Shown here one piece after another: positions 9,774 through 18,974 of a stretch of DNA of 64,000 nucleotides. The notes beneath the pieces are model-generated. The model ran no database searches. It was given only the letters and a program-made list of their open reading frames with translations, and had not been told where the DNA came from. The stretch lies in assembly GCF_004216575.1 (NCBI RefSeq), contig NZ_SGWW01000006.1, positions 27,564 to 91,563 of the forward strand. The letters are read 5' to 3'. Positions within the stretch are counted from its first letter, which is position 1, and every line of letters begins with the position of its first letter. The position numbers and the translations under genes were made by a program. This DNA comes from Microcella putealis. GTDB taxonomy: Bacteria; Actinomycetota; Actinomycetes; Actinomycetales; Microbacteriaceae.

Positions 9774-10771
9774 TCGGCGGGCGTGTCGGGCTCGGCTGGG
9801 CCGCGGGGACCTGTTTCCCGCTGAGAATGCCCTCGCCGCCAGCCGCCGGACGAGGCCACGACAATGCCGAGTGCGGTGAGCACAACGGCGGCGACGGTCT
9901 GCGGCGCGAGCGCCGGGCCGAGGGTGGCGACCGAATCGAAGACGACCGCTCCGAGCAGCTGCCCGAGCACGAGGCACATGCCCAGCAGCAGCACGCCGAT
10001 GCGGCCGACGGTCGCCGCCTGCACCGCGATGAACACGACGCCGACGATGCCGCCCGCGTAGAGGTACAGCTCGCTCGGCGGCGCGGCGGGCAGACCGCTC
10101 ACGGCGAGGTGCACGGCGGTTACCACGACGAGCCCGGCCGTGCCCACCGTGAAGTTGACGAGGGTCGCGGCGAGCGGCGAGCCGCTCACCTGGCGCACGC
10201 GGCCGTTCATCGCCTGCTGAATGCCGATGCCGAGCCCCGCCAACAGCGGCAGTACGAGGGCCAGCCACGGGATGCTCGCGGCACCGTCTCCGACAACCGC
10301 GACGCCGACCGCGACGACCGTCATGGCCGCTCCGGCCAGCCGCGCGGGCGTCGGGGGCGTCCGCCGCGCGCCCGCGAAACCCCGCGCATCCGCCACCATG
10401 CCCATCAGGGTCTGGCCCGAGACGATCGCGACCGTGAAGACGGCGACGCCAAGAATGCCGGCGACGAGGCCCTGCGACAGCACGAAGAAGGCTCCCCCGG
10501 CGCCGCCGAGCAGCATCCACCACGGCAACTCGCCCGCGCGCATGGCCGCGGGAATGCGTGCGACGGCCGCGCGCCCGCGGGCCGTGCCGAGCACGATGAG
10601 CAGCAGCACGACCCAGCCCGACGAGAACGACACGAGCGCGGCCGTGAAGCCGTCGTCGAAGCGCTGACCCAGCTCGCCGTTGATGCGCGACTGAGTCGCC
10701 ACCCCGACACCCGCCGCGACCGTCGCCGCCACCGCGACGAGGGTGCGGCCGCGACCGGCATGCGCCGTCAC
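9764..10771 (-). CDS. DMT family transporter (DUF606/YdcZ type)
   Basis: About 335 residues with around ten hydrophobic helices in two similar halves; each half opens with a G-V-Q/G-x-x-N pattern (VGVATQSRINGELGQRF, then IGIQQAMNGRVRQVSG), diagnostic of the YdcZ/DUF606 branch of the drug/metabolite transporter superfamily. Substrate unknown. The start GTG overlaps the stop of the CDF gene (GTGA), so the two are translationally coupled; a longer open frame upstream would overlap that gene extensively and is rejected. The C-terminus is a 30-residue hydrophilic tail. Confidence 0.85.
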   Translation of the reverse strand: MTAHAGRGRTLVAVAATVAAGVGVATQSRINGELGQRFDDGFTAALVSFSSGWVVLLLIVLGTARGRAAVARIPAAMRAGELPWWMLLGGAGGAFFVLSQGLVAGILGVAVFTVAIVSGQTLMGMVADARGFAGARRTPPTPARLAGAAMTVVAVGVAVVGDGAASIPWLALVLPLLAGLGIGIQQAMNGRVRQVSGSPLAATLVNFTVGTAGLVVVTAVHLAVSGLPAAPPSELYLYAGGIVGVVFIAVQAATVGRIGVLLLGMCLVLGQLLGAVVFDSVATLGPALAPQTVAAVVLTALGIVVASSGGWRRGHSQRETGPRGPAEPDTPADQK

Positions 10772-11412
10772 GAGCGGTTCTCCGGCGCCGGATGCGCGGC
10801 TCGGCTGGCGCGCGCCGCCAGCGTTTCGTCGTGGGCGGCACGCCAAATGTGTGCGGCGGCCGACGCGTTCAGCGCGAGAATCAGCACGCCCAAGATGAGG
10901 TCGGGCCAGCCGCTGACCACCAGCAGGGTGATCAGGCCCATCGCGACAATCGCCACGTTGATCACCACATCGTTGCGGGCCACGAGCCAGGCGGCGCTGA
11001 CCAGGGAACCGCCGACCCTGCGGTGCCGGGCCAACAGAACGGCGCAGAGCACGTTGACGAGCGCACCACCCGAGGCCGCGATGATGAGCGGCAGGGCGGC
11101 GGGCGCTTCGGGCTCTAGCGCTTTCGTGACGGCCTGCACGAGGGCCACGACTGACGGCACGACGATGACGATGGCGAGCAGTCGGCCGAGGCGTGCCCGG
11201 GCAAGCAGCGACCAGCCGAGCGCCACTGCGATGAGCAGGTTGATCGCCGCATCCTCGAAGAAGTCAACAGAGTCAGCGAGCAGAGACACCGAGCTGATCG
11301 CCAGCGCCACGACCAATTCAACGACGAAATAGGCGGCGTTCAGCGCGGCAACCGTGAGCACGACGCGGCGCACGGCCCGCGTAGCGTCGCTCGACGAGGT
11401 GACCATGCGCAT
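10768..11412 (-). CDS. Cation diffusion facilitator family transporter (short form)
   Basis: 214 residues with six predicted helices. The LLADSVDFFEDAAINLL segment corresponds to the TM2 metal site of CDF proteins (usually LxADxxHxxxD) with Asp in place of His, and ARNDVVINVAIVAMG corresponds to TM5. The usual C-terminal cytoplasmic domain is missing. CDF proteins exchange Zn, Fe, Mn or Co for protons; with Asp at the His position the metal may not be zinc. A second ATG two codons in (11406) is equally possible as start. It lies upstream of, and overlaps, the DMT transporter gene. Confidence 0.75.
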   Translation of the reverse strand: MRMVTSSSDATRAVRRVVLTVAALNAAYFVVELVVALAISSVSLLADSVDFFEDAAINLLIAVALGWSLLARARLGRLLAIVIVVPSVVALVQAVTKALEPEAPAALPLIIAASGGALVNVLCAVLLARHRRVGGSLVSAAWLVARNDVVINVAIVAMGLITLLVVSGWPDLILGVLILALNASAAAHIWRAAHDETLAARASRAAHPAPENRS

Positions 11413-11447
11413 CCTCTCGATGGCTGATCATGCGCGAACAGAAGAAG

Positions 11448-11523
11448 TGGGGCCGCCTGTGGGAATCGAACCCACGACCTATTCATTACGAGTGAATCGC
11501 TCTGCCGACTGAGCTAAGGCGGC
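11448..11523 (-). tRNA. tRNA-Thr (anticodon CGT)
   Basis: Full cloverleaf on the minus strand: acceptor GCCGCCT pairing with AGGCGGC, anticodon stem ATTCA/TGAAT around the loop CTCGTAA, and T-loop GGTTCGATTCCC-like. Anticodon CGT reads ACG (Thr). The 3' CCA is encoded (11448-11450). Confidence 0.95.
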
Positions 11524-11615
11524 GTGCGTCGGGCAAGCCCGGCACGGTGCAGAAGTCTAACCCAAACCGCGCGGCGCTGACGACGCGGCGACCGCTGCTG
11601 CGGCGCCGGGGTGCG

Positions 11616-13169
11616 CTACGCGTTGCACTGCGGGTCGGTCGCCGGAACTTCGCCCGTCAGCAGGTAGCTCTCGACCGCATCGCTCACGCACGGGTCACCC
11701 TCGTCGTACGCGATGTGCCCTTCACCGTTGTAGGTCACGAGCACCCCGCTCTCGAGCTGCTCGGCGAGCTCGATCGCCCACTCGTAGGGCGTTGCCGGGT
11801 CGCCCGTCGTGCCGACGACCAGAATCGGCGCCGCGCCCTCGCCCGACACGGGCCCCAGCGCGCCCTCGAACTGGTGGGGCCAGTTCTGGCAGAGCACGTC
11901 GCCGACCGGCGACGGCGTCGCGGTGGTCGGCGCGACCTCAAGCAGGCGCTCGTTGTGGGCGGCGAGCACGGCGGGGTCCGTCTCGACGGGGTAGTCGAGG
12001 CAGTTGATCGCGACGAACGCCTCGAACGAGTTGTCGAGGTACTCGCCGTTCTCGCGGCCGTAGTAGAAGTCGGCGAGGAAGTAGCCGGTCGTGGGGTCGC
12101 CCGCGCGCAGCTCGGCAAACATCTGCGAGAGGAAGCTCCACGACTCTTCGTCGTACAGCGCGGTCGCAATCGCCGTCGAGAGCACGGCGCCATCGAACAG
12201 CCGCCCGTCGGCGGCGGGCAGCGGCGACTCGTCGAGCCGGTCAACGAGCTGACGCACGAGGCCAGCCGCCTCGTCGACGTCGGCGGGGAACGGGCACTCG
12301 CCGAGCGCCGGGCACGCGGCGAGGTACGAACGCAGGGCCTGCTCAAAGCCGGCCTGCTGGGCGATCACAACATCGAGCACGCCGAGCGACGGGTCGGTTG
12401 CGCCGTCGAGCACGAGACGGCCAACCCGCTCGGGGAAGGCGTCGGCGTAGCGGGCACCAATCTCGGTGCCGTAGGAGTACCCGAGGTAGTGCAGCTGCTC
12501 GTCACCGAGCACCGCGCGCAACAGGTCGAGATCGCGCACGGTCGAGTCGGTGTCGACGTGGGCGAGCAGCTCACCGGTGTTCTCGGCGCAGGCCGCGGAG
12601 AACTCTTCGGCGGCGGCCGTCACTTCGGCGATCCAGCCGGCAGTGCCGACCTCGTTCTCGGGCACCCCGAACAGGAAGGCGTCCATGTCGGCGGCGTCTT
12701 CGTAACAGGTCACCGCGCTCGACCGGCCGACCCCGCGCGGATCCCAGCCGACGACGTCGTACGCCTCGCGCAGGGCGGGCCCGACTGCAAAGTCGACGCT
12801 GTCGCGAATGAAGTCAAAACCGCTCGCACCCGGCCCACCCGGGTTCACGAACAGCGAGCCGATGCGGTCGCCGGTGGCCGAGTAGCGCACCAGCGCCAGT
12901 TCGACGTCGTCGCCCTCGCCCGGCGCATCCCAGTCGAGGGGCGCGAGCGCGGTGGCGCACTGGGCGCCGCCCCCGCAGTCGGTCCAGCTGACGCGCTGCT
13001 CGTAGTACGGGGCGAGAGCCTCGTCGACCTGCTCGCCCGTCGGGGTCGACTGTTCACCCTGCCCGAAAAGCTCGGCGATGCCACCCGGGGTGCAGGCCCC
13101 CAACAGCAGCACCGCGGCGAGGGCAGTGGCAGGAAGCGCGAGCAGGCGGTGGCGGCGACGGCGAATCAC
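11616..13169 (-). CDS. Secreted alpha/beta hydrolase lipoprotein, TAP (tripeptidyl aminopeptidase) type
   Basis: 517 residues. Lipoprotein signal (AVLLLGAC), then an alpha/beta hydrolase fold with oxyanion region FVNPGGPGASG and VVGWDPRGVGRSS, nucleophile elbow GYSYGT, acid near VVGTTGDPATPYEWA and His in NGEGHIAYDEG. The C-terminal third is the TAP-like domain, with Cys pairs expected to form disulfides (CPALGECPF, INCLDY, CQNW). Relatives are the Streptomyces SlpD/SlpE and mycobacterial CaeA-type peptidases that trim N-terminal peptides or ester substrates outside the cell. The start ATG overlaps the holB stop (ATGA), so it is the last gene of the topA-tmk-holB run. Confidence 0.9.
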   Translation of the reverse strand: MIRRRRHRLLALPATALAAVLLLGACTPGGIAELFGQGEQSTPTGEQVDEALAPYYEQRVSWTDCGGGAQCATALAPLDWDAPGEGDDVELALVRYSATGDRIGSLFVNPGGPGASGFDFIRDSVDFAVGPALREAYDVVGWDPRGVGRSSAVTCYEDAADMDAFLFGVPENEVGTAGWIAEVTAAAEEFSAACAENTGELLAHVDTDSTVRDLDLLRAVLGDEQLHYLGYSYGTEIGARYADAFPERVGRLVLDGATDPSLGVLDVVIAQQAGFEQALRSYLAACPALGECPFPADVDEAAGLVRQLVDRLDESPLPAADGRLFDGAVLSTAIATALYDEESWSFLSQMFAELRAGDPTTGYFLADFYYGRENGEYLDNSFEAFVAINCLDYPVETDPAVLAAHNERLLEVAPTTATPSPVGDVLCQNWPHQFEGALGPVSGEGAAPILVVGTTGDPATPYEWAIELAEQLESGVLVTYNGEGHIAYDEGDPCVSDAVESYLLTGEVPATDPQCNA

Positions 13170-14317
13170 GCGGGCGAGCCTAACGCCGGCACCCTGCCGC
13201 TTGCCGTGATGAGCATCGCCTCGAGCGCCATCGCCGGCGGCATGTTTCCCTCGATCCGGCGGCGGGCCGTGGCGACCGCGTCAAGAGCGGCGAGCATCTG
13301 TTCGGGCCGGGATGCTCGCGCCGTCTGCTCGAGGCGCTCCCTGATCGCCTCGTTGACGAGCTCAACCCCCGCGCCTAGCTGCAGCGTCAGCACGTCGCGA
13401 TATAGAGAGGTGAGGTCGACGAGCACGCGGTCGATTCCGTCACGGACGGAGCGCGTTGCGCGCCGCTTCTGGTCTTCTTCGAGCGCCTTGATCTGAGCCC
13501 GCAACGCCGGCGGCACGGTGCCGCCGGGTTCGATGCCGAGCGAGCGCAGGGCCGCCTCGCGTTCGAGCTGGTCGCGCTCGATCGTCAGCGCCTTCGCATC
13601 GTCGGTCGCGAGCGCGACGAGTCGTTCGGCGGCGAGCACGGCCTGGGAGACCGAGCCGACCGCGAGCGCGATCTCGAGGCTGCGCGCGCGACGCTCGCGA
13701 GCATCCTGATCGGTGGCGAGGCGGTGAGCCATGCCGATGTGGCTTTGCGCCTCGCGAGCCGCCCGCTCGGCGAGGGGCGTCGGCACGCCGTCGCGTCGTT
13801 CGAGGAGGGCGGCAACGTCGGCGACGGTCGGCACCCGCAGGCGCACGGTACGCACCCGCGAGCGGATCGTCGGGATCAGGTCGGCCGCGTTCGGGGCGCA
13901 CAGAATCCAGACGGTGCGCGGGGGCGGCTCTTCGAGCGCCTTCAGCAGCACGTTCGAGGTGCGCTCGGTCATGCGGTCGGCGTCTTCGATCACGATCACG
14001 CGGTATGCCGCGACGGACGGTGAGAACTGGCTCTGTGAGACGAGGTGACGCACCTCATCGATCGAGATGATCACGCGGTCGGTGGCGAGCACGGCGAGGT
14101 CGGGGTGGCTGCGCGCGGCGACCTGGGCGGCCGTGCGCGCGTCGTCGGCGCCGCCGAGCAGCTCTGCCGCGAACGCGTAGGCGAGATTCGAGCGGCCCGA
14201 GCCGGGCGGGCCGGTGATGAGCCACGAGTGCGTCATCGCCTCAGAGCCCTCGCGGGCCGCGTCGCGCAGGAGCGCGATGGCGTCATCCTGGCCGGTGAGC
14301 TCGTCCCAGGCGGTCAT
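13166..14317 (-). CDS. holB: DNA polymerase III subunit delta' (clamp loader)
   Basis: 383 residues of an AAA+ clamp-loader subunit: Walker A-like GPPGSGRSNLAYAFAAE near residue 35, VIVIEDADRMTERTSNVLLKALEEPPP (Walker B region with sensor), and WILCAPNAADLIPTIRSRV (sensor 1/arginine region, with the SRC motif changed to SRV). It helps open and load the sliding clamp at replication forks. The four-Cys zinc module usually found between Walker A and B is absent: that stretch has no cysteine. The C-terminal collar has a long charged helix around residue 270-290. It sits 9 bases after tmk. Confidence 0.92.
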   Translation of the reverse strand: MTAWDELTGQDDAIALLRDAAREGSEAMTHSWLITGPPGSGRSNLAYAFAAELLGGADDARTAAQVAARSHPDLAVLATDRVIISIDEVRHLVSQSQFSPSVAAYRVIVIEDADRMTERTSNVLLKALEEPPPRTVWILCAPNAADLIPTIRSRVRTVRLRVPTVADVAALLERRDGVPTPLAERAAREAQSHIGMAHRLATDQDARERRARSLEIALAVGSVSQAVLAAERLVALATDDAKALTIERDQLEREAALRSLGIEPGGTVPPALRAQIKALEEDQKRRATRSVRDGIDRVLVDLTSLYRDVLTLQLGAGVELVNEAIRERLEQTARASRPEQMLAALDAVATARRRIEGNMPPAMALEAMLITASGRVPALGSPA

Positions 14318-14326
14318 GCGGTCACC

Positions 14327-14953
14327 CTAACTGAGCAGCTCCGACACGCGGTCGCGGATGCTCTGCTGCAGCTCGTCGACGGGTCGGCTCGCGTCGAGCA
14401 CCAGGAAGCGTTTGGGTTCGGCCGCCGCCAGCGCCAGGTACGCGTCTCGCACACGGGTGTGGAAGTCGAGTTCTTCGGCCTCCAGCCGGTCGTAACGGGT
14501 GCGGCTGGCGTCGAGGCGTTCGCGGCCGACGGCAGGGTCAAGATCGAGCAGCACCGTGAGGTCGGGCAGCAGCCGCTCGGTGGCCCACAGCGACAGCTCG
14601 CGCACCTCGGTAGTCGACAGCACGCGGCCGGCACCCTGGTAGGCGACCGACGAATCGAGGTAGCGGTCTTGAATCACGACGTCACCGCGTTCGAGCGCGG
14701 GGCGCACGACGGTGGCGATGTTGTGCGCGCGGTCGGCGGCGTAGAGCAGCGCCTCGGCGCGCGGCGCGACGTAGCCCCGCCGGTGCATGACGATCTCGCG
14801 CACCTCGACGCCGAGCTCGGTGCCCCCGGGCTCGCGGGCGTGCACAATCGTGCGCCCGCGGCCGGTCAACCACTCGGTCAGCTGTGCCGACTGGGTGGTT
14901 TTGCCCGAACCGTCGCCGCCTTCGAACGTGATGAAGAGGCCGCGCTCGGTCAT
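14327..14953 (-). CDS. tmk: Thymidylate kinase
   Basis: 208 residues. P-loop FEGGDGSGKTTQ, the substrate DR motif (QDRYLDSSVAYQGAGR) and the lid region near LDPAVGRERL identify dTMP kinase, which makes dTDP from dTMP and ATP. Usual length. The start ATG overlaps the topA stop (ATGA), and holB follows at 9 bases, so topA-tmk-holB form one transcription unit of DNA-replication genes. Confidence 0.96.
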   Translation of the reverse strand: MTERGLFITFEGGDGSGKTTQSAQLTEWLTGRGRTIVHAREPGGTELGVEVREIVMHRRGYVAPRAEALLYAADRAHNIATVVRPALERGDVVIQDRYLDSSVAYQGAGRVLSTTEVRELSLWATERLLPDLTVLLDLDPAVGRERLDASRTRYDRLEAEELDFHTRVRDAYLALAAAEPKRFLVLDASRPVDELQQSIRDRVSELLS

Positions 14954-17796
14954 TCGGCGGCCGGCGGGGTCTTCTTCGCGGCGGTCGCGCGCGTGCTTGC
15001 CGACTTCGTGGCTGGCTTCTTCGCTGCCGGCTTCTTCGCGGTCGTCGCCTTCTTGGCGGCGGGCTTCTTCGCCGTTGTCGTCTTCTTCGCGGCGGGCTTG
15101 CGTGCGGCAGGCTTCTTGGCCGGCCCCTTGGCGCGCTTGTCGGCGATCAGCTGAACGGCCCGCTCGAAGTCGACCTCCATCGGGTCTTCCCCGCGGGGCA
15201 CCGTCGCGTTCGTCTCACCGTCGGTGACGTACGGCCCGAAGCGGCCGTCTTTCAGCTTGATCGGCTTGCCGCTGACCGGGTCGGCGTCGAACTCTTTCAG
15301 CGCGCTCGACGCCTTGCGTGCGCCGTACTTCGGCTGCGCAAACTTCTCGAGCGCACCGGCGAGGTCGATGTCGAAGATCTGCGCCTCGCTGTCGAGCGAG
15401 CGCGTGTCGGTGCCCTTCTTGAGGTACGGGCCGTAGCGCCCGTTCTGCGCCGTGATCGGCTCGCCGCTTTCGGGGTCGTCGCCGACCGTGCGCGGCAGGT
15501 CGAGCAGGCGAATCGCCGTCTCGAGGTCAACCGTCTCGGGCGACATGTCTTTAAACAAGGATGCCGTGCGCGGCTTCTCGGCAGCGGCTTTCTTGCCGCG
15601 GGCGGGCGCCTTCGCGGGCGCCGGCGCCTCGACGACCTCACCCGTTGCGGGGTCGACCTGGGGCTCGGGAGCGGGGTCGACCTCGGTCACGTACGGCCCG
15701 AAACGGCCGTCCTTGGCGACGACCATCTTGCCGGTCACCGGGTGCAGGCCGAGCTCGCGGTCGCCGATGACGGGGGCGTCGATCAGCTCTTGAGCGCGGG
15801 CCGGCGTCAGCTCGTCGGGAGCCATGTCCTGCGGGAGGTTGACCCGGCGCGGCGCTTCGCCACCCTCGTCGACCTCGAGGAAGGGGCCATACTTGCCGAC
15901 GCGCAGCGTGATCGCGTCGGTGATGGGCATCGAGTTGATGGCGCGGGCGTCGATCTCGCCGATGTTGTCGACGATGGGGCGCAGACCCGGCTGGCGGTCG
16001 TCACCGAAGTAAAACGCCTTCAGCCAGTCGGTGCGGTCGGCCTCGCCGCGGGCGATGCGGTCAAGGTCGGCCTCCATCTCAGCGGTGAAGTCGTATTCGA
16101 CGAGGTCGCCAAAGTGCTGTTCGAGCAGCTTGACGACGCTGAACGCGATCCAGCCGGGCACGAGTGACGAGCCGCGCGGCACGACGTAGCCGCGATCGAT
16201 GATCACCGAGATGATCGAGGCGTACGTCGAGGGGCGGCCGATGCCGCGTTCTTCGAGCGCCTTGACCAGGCTCGCCTCGGTGTAGCGCGGGGGCGGGCTC
16301 GTCTCGTGGCCCTTCGGCTCGGTCTCGACGACGGCGAGCGCCTGCCCCTCGGTCAGCGGCGGCAGCGTCGCCTCTTTCGCCTCGCTCGGATCGGCGTTGC
16401 GCTCTTCGTCGCGACCCTCTTCGTAGGCCGCGAGGAAGCCGCGGAAGGTAATGACGGTGCCGCTGGCCGCGAATTCGGCAACCTGCCCCGCGACGCGCGC
16501 GTCCGAACCGGCGAGCGGGCTGGTAGCCATCGCGATCGACGCGGTCTGGCCACGGGCATCCGCCATCTGGCTGGCGACGGTGCGCTTCCAGATGAGGTCG
16601 TAGAGCTTCCAGTCGTTGCCGCGCAGCGTGCCCTCAAGCTCGCTGGGTGTGCGGAAGGTGTCGCCGGCGGGGCGCACCGCCTCGTGCGCCTCTTGCGCGT
16701 TCTTGCTCTTGCCGCTGTACACGCGCGGCGTTGCGGGAATCGAGTCGGCGCCGTACAGCGAGCTCGCCTGCGTGCGGGCAGCGTCAACGGCCTGCTGCGA
16801 CAGCGTCACCGAGTCGGTGCGCATGTAGGTGATGTACCCGTTTTCGTACAGCGACTGGGCGATCGACATCGTCTGCCGGGCGGTGAAGCGCAGCTTGCGG
16901 CCGGCCTCCTGCTGCAGCGTCGAGGTCGTGAAGGGCGCCGCCGGTCGGCGCGTGTACGGCTTCGATTCGACGCTCGTGACCGTGAGCCCAATGTCGGATG
17001 CGCGCAGCGCCTCGGCGAGGTGCGTCACGGTGGTCTCGTCGAGCGCCACCGCGTCTTTCGCGGTGAGCTCGCCGCGGTCGTTGAAGTCGCGACCGGTGGC
17101 GACCTTCTTGCCGCCGAGGCGCGACAGCCGCGCCGTGAACGGGGTCGTCTCGCCCGAGGGCGTGAGCGTGGTGTCGAGGTCCCAGTAGCTGGCCGCGACA
17201 AATGCCATGCGCTCGCGCTCGCGGTCGACGATGAGGCGGGTCGCCGCCGACTGCACGCGGCCGGCGCTGAGTCCCGGGCCGATACGACGCCACAGCACAG
17301 GGCTGACTTCGTAGCCGTACAGGCGGTCGAGGATGCGCCGCGTTTCTTGCGCGTCAACGAGCGCGGTGTCGAGGTCACGGGTCGCGTCGACGGCCTTCTG
17401 GATCGCCTCTTTGGTGATCTCGTGGAACACCATGCGCTTGACCGGAACCTTCGGCTTCAGCACCTCAAGCAGGTGCCAGGCGATGGCTTCACCCTCGCGG
17501 TCTTCATCGGTGGCGAGCCAGAGTTCGTCGGCGCCCTTGAGGGCCTTCTTGAGGTCGGCGACGGTGCGCTTCTTGTTGTCAGAGACGACGTAGTGCGGCT
17601 CGAAGTCATTGTCGACGTCGATGGCGAATTTGCCGAGCGGGCCCTTCTTCAGCTCGGCCGGCAGGTTCTTCGGCTCCATCAGGTCGCGCACGTGCCCGAC
17701 CGAGGCCTGCACCTCGTAGTCGTCGCCGAGGTATCGCCCAATCGTCTTCGCCTTGGCAGGCGACTCAACGATCACGAGCTTTTTCGTACCGGGCAC
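14950..17796 (-). CDS. topA: DNA topoisomerase I (type IA), Lys/Ala-rich tail
   Basis: About 948 residues. N-terminal Toprim domain (LVIVESPAKAKTIGRYLG and ATDEDREGEAIAWHLL), catalytic Tyr in GYITYMRTDSVTLS, then four TopA C-terminal repeat domains (each with a GRFGPYV or GRYGPYL core). No zinc fingers, as is usual in actinobacteria. The last 60 residues are AKKPAxKK repeats; in Streptomyces and Mycobacterium such lysine tails give processivity. The start is a GTG preceded by AAGGAG at 6 bases. The open frame runs another 300 bases upstream without conserved sequence and is rejected. It relaxes negative supercoils. Confidence 0.97.
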   Translation of the reverse strand: MPGTKKLVIVESPAKAKTIGRYLGDDYEVQASVGHVRDLMEPKNLPAELKKGPLGKFAIDVDNDFEPHYVVSDNKKRTVADLKKALKGADELWLATDEDREGEAIAWHLLEVLKPKVPVKRMVFHEITKEAIQKAVDATRDLDTALVDAQETRRILDRLYGYEVSPVLWRRIGPGLSAGRVQSAATRLIVDRERERMAFVAASYWDLDTTLTPSGETTPFTARLSRLGGKKVATGRDFNDRGELTAKDAVALDETTVTHLAEALRASDIGLTVTSVESKPYTRRPAAPFTTSTLQQEAGRKLRFTARQTMSIAQSLYENGYITYMRTDSVTLSQQAVDAARTQASSLYGADSIPATPRVYSGKSKNAQEAHEAVRPAGDTFRTPSELEGTLRGNDWKLYDLIWKRTVASQMADARGQTASIAMATSPLAGSDARVAGQVAEFAASGTVITFRGFLAAYEEGRDEERNADPSEAKEATLPPLTEGQALAVVETEPKGHETSPPPRYTEASLVKALEERGIGRPSTYASIISVIIDRGYVVPRGSSLVPGWIAFSVVKLLEQHFGDLVEYDFTAEMEADLDRIARGEADRTDWLKAFYFGDDRQPGLRPIVDNIGEIDARAINSMPITDAITLRVGKYGPFLEVDEGGEAPRRVNLPQDMAPDELTPARAQELIDAPVIGDRELGLHPVTGKMVVAKDGRFGPYVTEVDPAPEPQVDPATGEVVEAPAPAKAPARGKKAAAEKPRTASLFKDMSPETVDLETAIRLLDLPRTVGDDPESGEPITAQNGRYGPYLKKGTDTRSLDSEAQIFDIDLAGALEKFAQPKYGARKASSALKEFDADPVSGKPIKLKDGRFGPYVTDGETNATVPRGEDPMEVDFERAVQLIADKRAKGPAKKPAARKPAAKKTTTAKKPAAKKATTAKKPAAKKPATKSASTRATAAKKTPPAAE

Positions 17797-17948
17797 GGTG
17801 CTCCTTATATACGCGGATGGTGCGGTTCGACCGACGCTTCGGCGGGCAGCCGGGGTGGGCCGCGAGCGAGGTGGCGGAAGCGGGTCGCTCGACCGGTGAC
17901 GATTCGCCCCGGTCACGGTCACCATACACAGGTGCTCCCGGGAGCCTC

Positions 17949-18308
17949 TCACCGAAGGTCGGGCGCACCGGCCCGCGCTGACCTCTCGACGGGCAACGCC
18001 AGGATGCTGCGGGTCACCGTCACGACGACGCTCAGCTCGTCGACGGTGCACCCCACCACGCGGGCGTCGTGGCGCTCGGCCAGCCGCTCGGCGACGGCAC
18101 ATGGCTCACCGGCGTGCCACCCCAGCAGGGTGTCGGCAGCGGCGAGGGCGGCGCTGTCGGCGGTGTGCCCGAGCCGGCTCGCGTCGGCAAGCGCCGCACC
18201 GATGCCGAGCAGCAGGGTTGCCAAGATCACCAGGGTCGCGATGAGCCCCACGGCGAGGGGCGTTGCGGCGCCGCGGTCGCCTCGACCCGTGCCGCGCACG
18301 CCCCTCAC
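17949..18308 (-). CDS. TadG/TadE-like membrane protein (Rv3654c family)
   Basis: 119 residues. The N-terminus reads GRGDRGAATPLAVGL followed by one hydrophobic helix (ATLVILATLLLGIGAALADASR) and an extracellular domain with two Cys, matching the Rv3654c-type minor pseudopilins of the Tad/Flp cluster. It would be inserted in the membrane and assembled with the TadE-like protein next to it. The start GTG overlaps the upstream stop (GTGA); the longer frame has no such support. It is the last gene of the pilus cluster. Confidence 0.8.
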   Translation of the reverse strand: MRGVRGTGRGDRGAATPLAVGLIATLVILATLLLGIGAALADASRLGHTADSAALAAADTLLGWHAGEPCAVAERLAERHDARVVGCTVDELSVVVTVTRSILALPVERSARAGAPDLR

Positions 18309-18658
18309 CAGCCAGCGTCGAGCGCGCACGAGCGCGCACTCACCGGCAGAGCCACGCCGACCACCCGGTGCGTGTGGGTGACGGTTGCGCACAGCAGGCC
18401 GCCGTCGTGCCCCACATCGAGGTGTGCCCCTGCGAGCGCGCGGCTGACGTGGTGTCGGGCATCGGCGTCGGGCGCCCCGCGCGCGAGCAGGCGAGCGGCA
18501 ACGGTCGCGGCCTCGTGCGCTCGCGCCTGAGCCGTGGCAGCCGTGAGGCCGCCGAGGCACAGCGCGAGCAGCACGAGAACCGCCGGAACCGCCGCGACCA
18601 GCTCGGCACTCACCGCGCCCAGGTCGCCGCGGCGGCGGCCAGCGTCAACCCTGCTCAC
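18305..18658 (-). CDS. TadE-like minor pilin
   Basis: 117 residues: VDAGRRRGDLGAVSAELVAA leads into a single N-terminal helix (VLVLLALCLGGLTAATA) and an exported domain with two Cys (GGLLCATV and SARSCALDAGW). The GAVSAELVA run with Glu just inside the helix is the TadE/pilin signature. It matches the Rv3655c position in the mycobacterial cluster (from memory). The start GTG overlaps the stop of the Flp-like gene (GTGA) and its stop overlaps the next start, so three genes are coupled. Confidence 0.82.
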   Translation of the reverse strand: MSRVDAGRRRGDLGAVSAELVAAVPAVLVLLALCLGGLTAATAQARAHEAATVAARLLARGAPDADARHHVSRALAGAHLDVGHDGGLLCATVTHTHRVVGVALPVSARSCALDAGW

Positions 18659-18873
18659 CCGGCGAAGGTGAGGGCGTTGCGCACCATGTCGGTGAGAATC
18701 GTGCGCACCTCGTCGCTCTGCATGATGACGACCAGCAGGCCCGCAAACGCGACGGCTGCCATCGTGGCGATGGCGTACTCGGCGGTGGCTGCTCCGCGGT
18801 CGTCGGCGAGCGGGGCGAGGCGCCGGGCGCGCAGGCGGGCGGCGAGGGTGCGGGGGCGGGTGAGGGTCGACAT
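18655..18873 (-). CDS. Flp-pilin-like protein (DUF4244)
   Basis: 72 residues. A short basic leader ends at DDRGAATAEYAIATMAAVAFAG, the Flp-pilin pattern in which Glu is followed by Tyr at the start of the hydrophobic stretch, and then a short C-terminal helix. DUF4244 is the actinobacterial name. It is the likely major subunit of the Tad fibre. A prepilin peptidase would cut within the GAATAEY region, but none is encoded here. First gene of a three-gene overlap chain; 101 bases separate it from the T2SSF gene upstream and show no clear signal. Confidence 0.88.
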   Translation of the reverse strand: MSTLTRPRTLAARLRARRLAPLADDRGAATAEYAIATMAAVAFAGLLVVIMQSDEVRTILTDMVRNALTFAG

Positions 18874-18974
18874 GGTGACTCCGGTTCTTCGCGATGGGTG
18901 GCACGAACGGGTTCAGTGTCGGCGGCAGGGCCACACCGCCGTCACGGGCCCCGAGTATCCGGGCCGTCGCTCGC

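Noticed and set aside
11524..11615. Possible small gene or terminator between tRNA-Thr and the TAP hydrolase
   Set aside because: No start with a ribosome site and no clear hairpin was seen.
15001..15125. Repeat array resembling a CRISPR or tandem repeat
   Set aside because: The repeated units are the AKKPA codons of the topA tail; no spacers or equal-length repeats are present.
17797..18102. N-terminal extension of topA by about 100 codons
   Set aside because: The extension is Arg/Pro-rich without conservation; a GTG with AAGGAG gives the standard TopA start.
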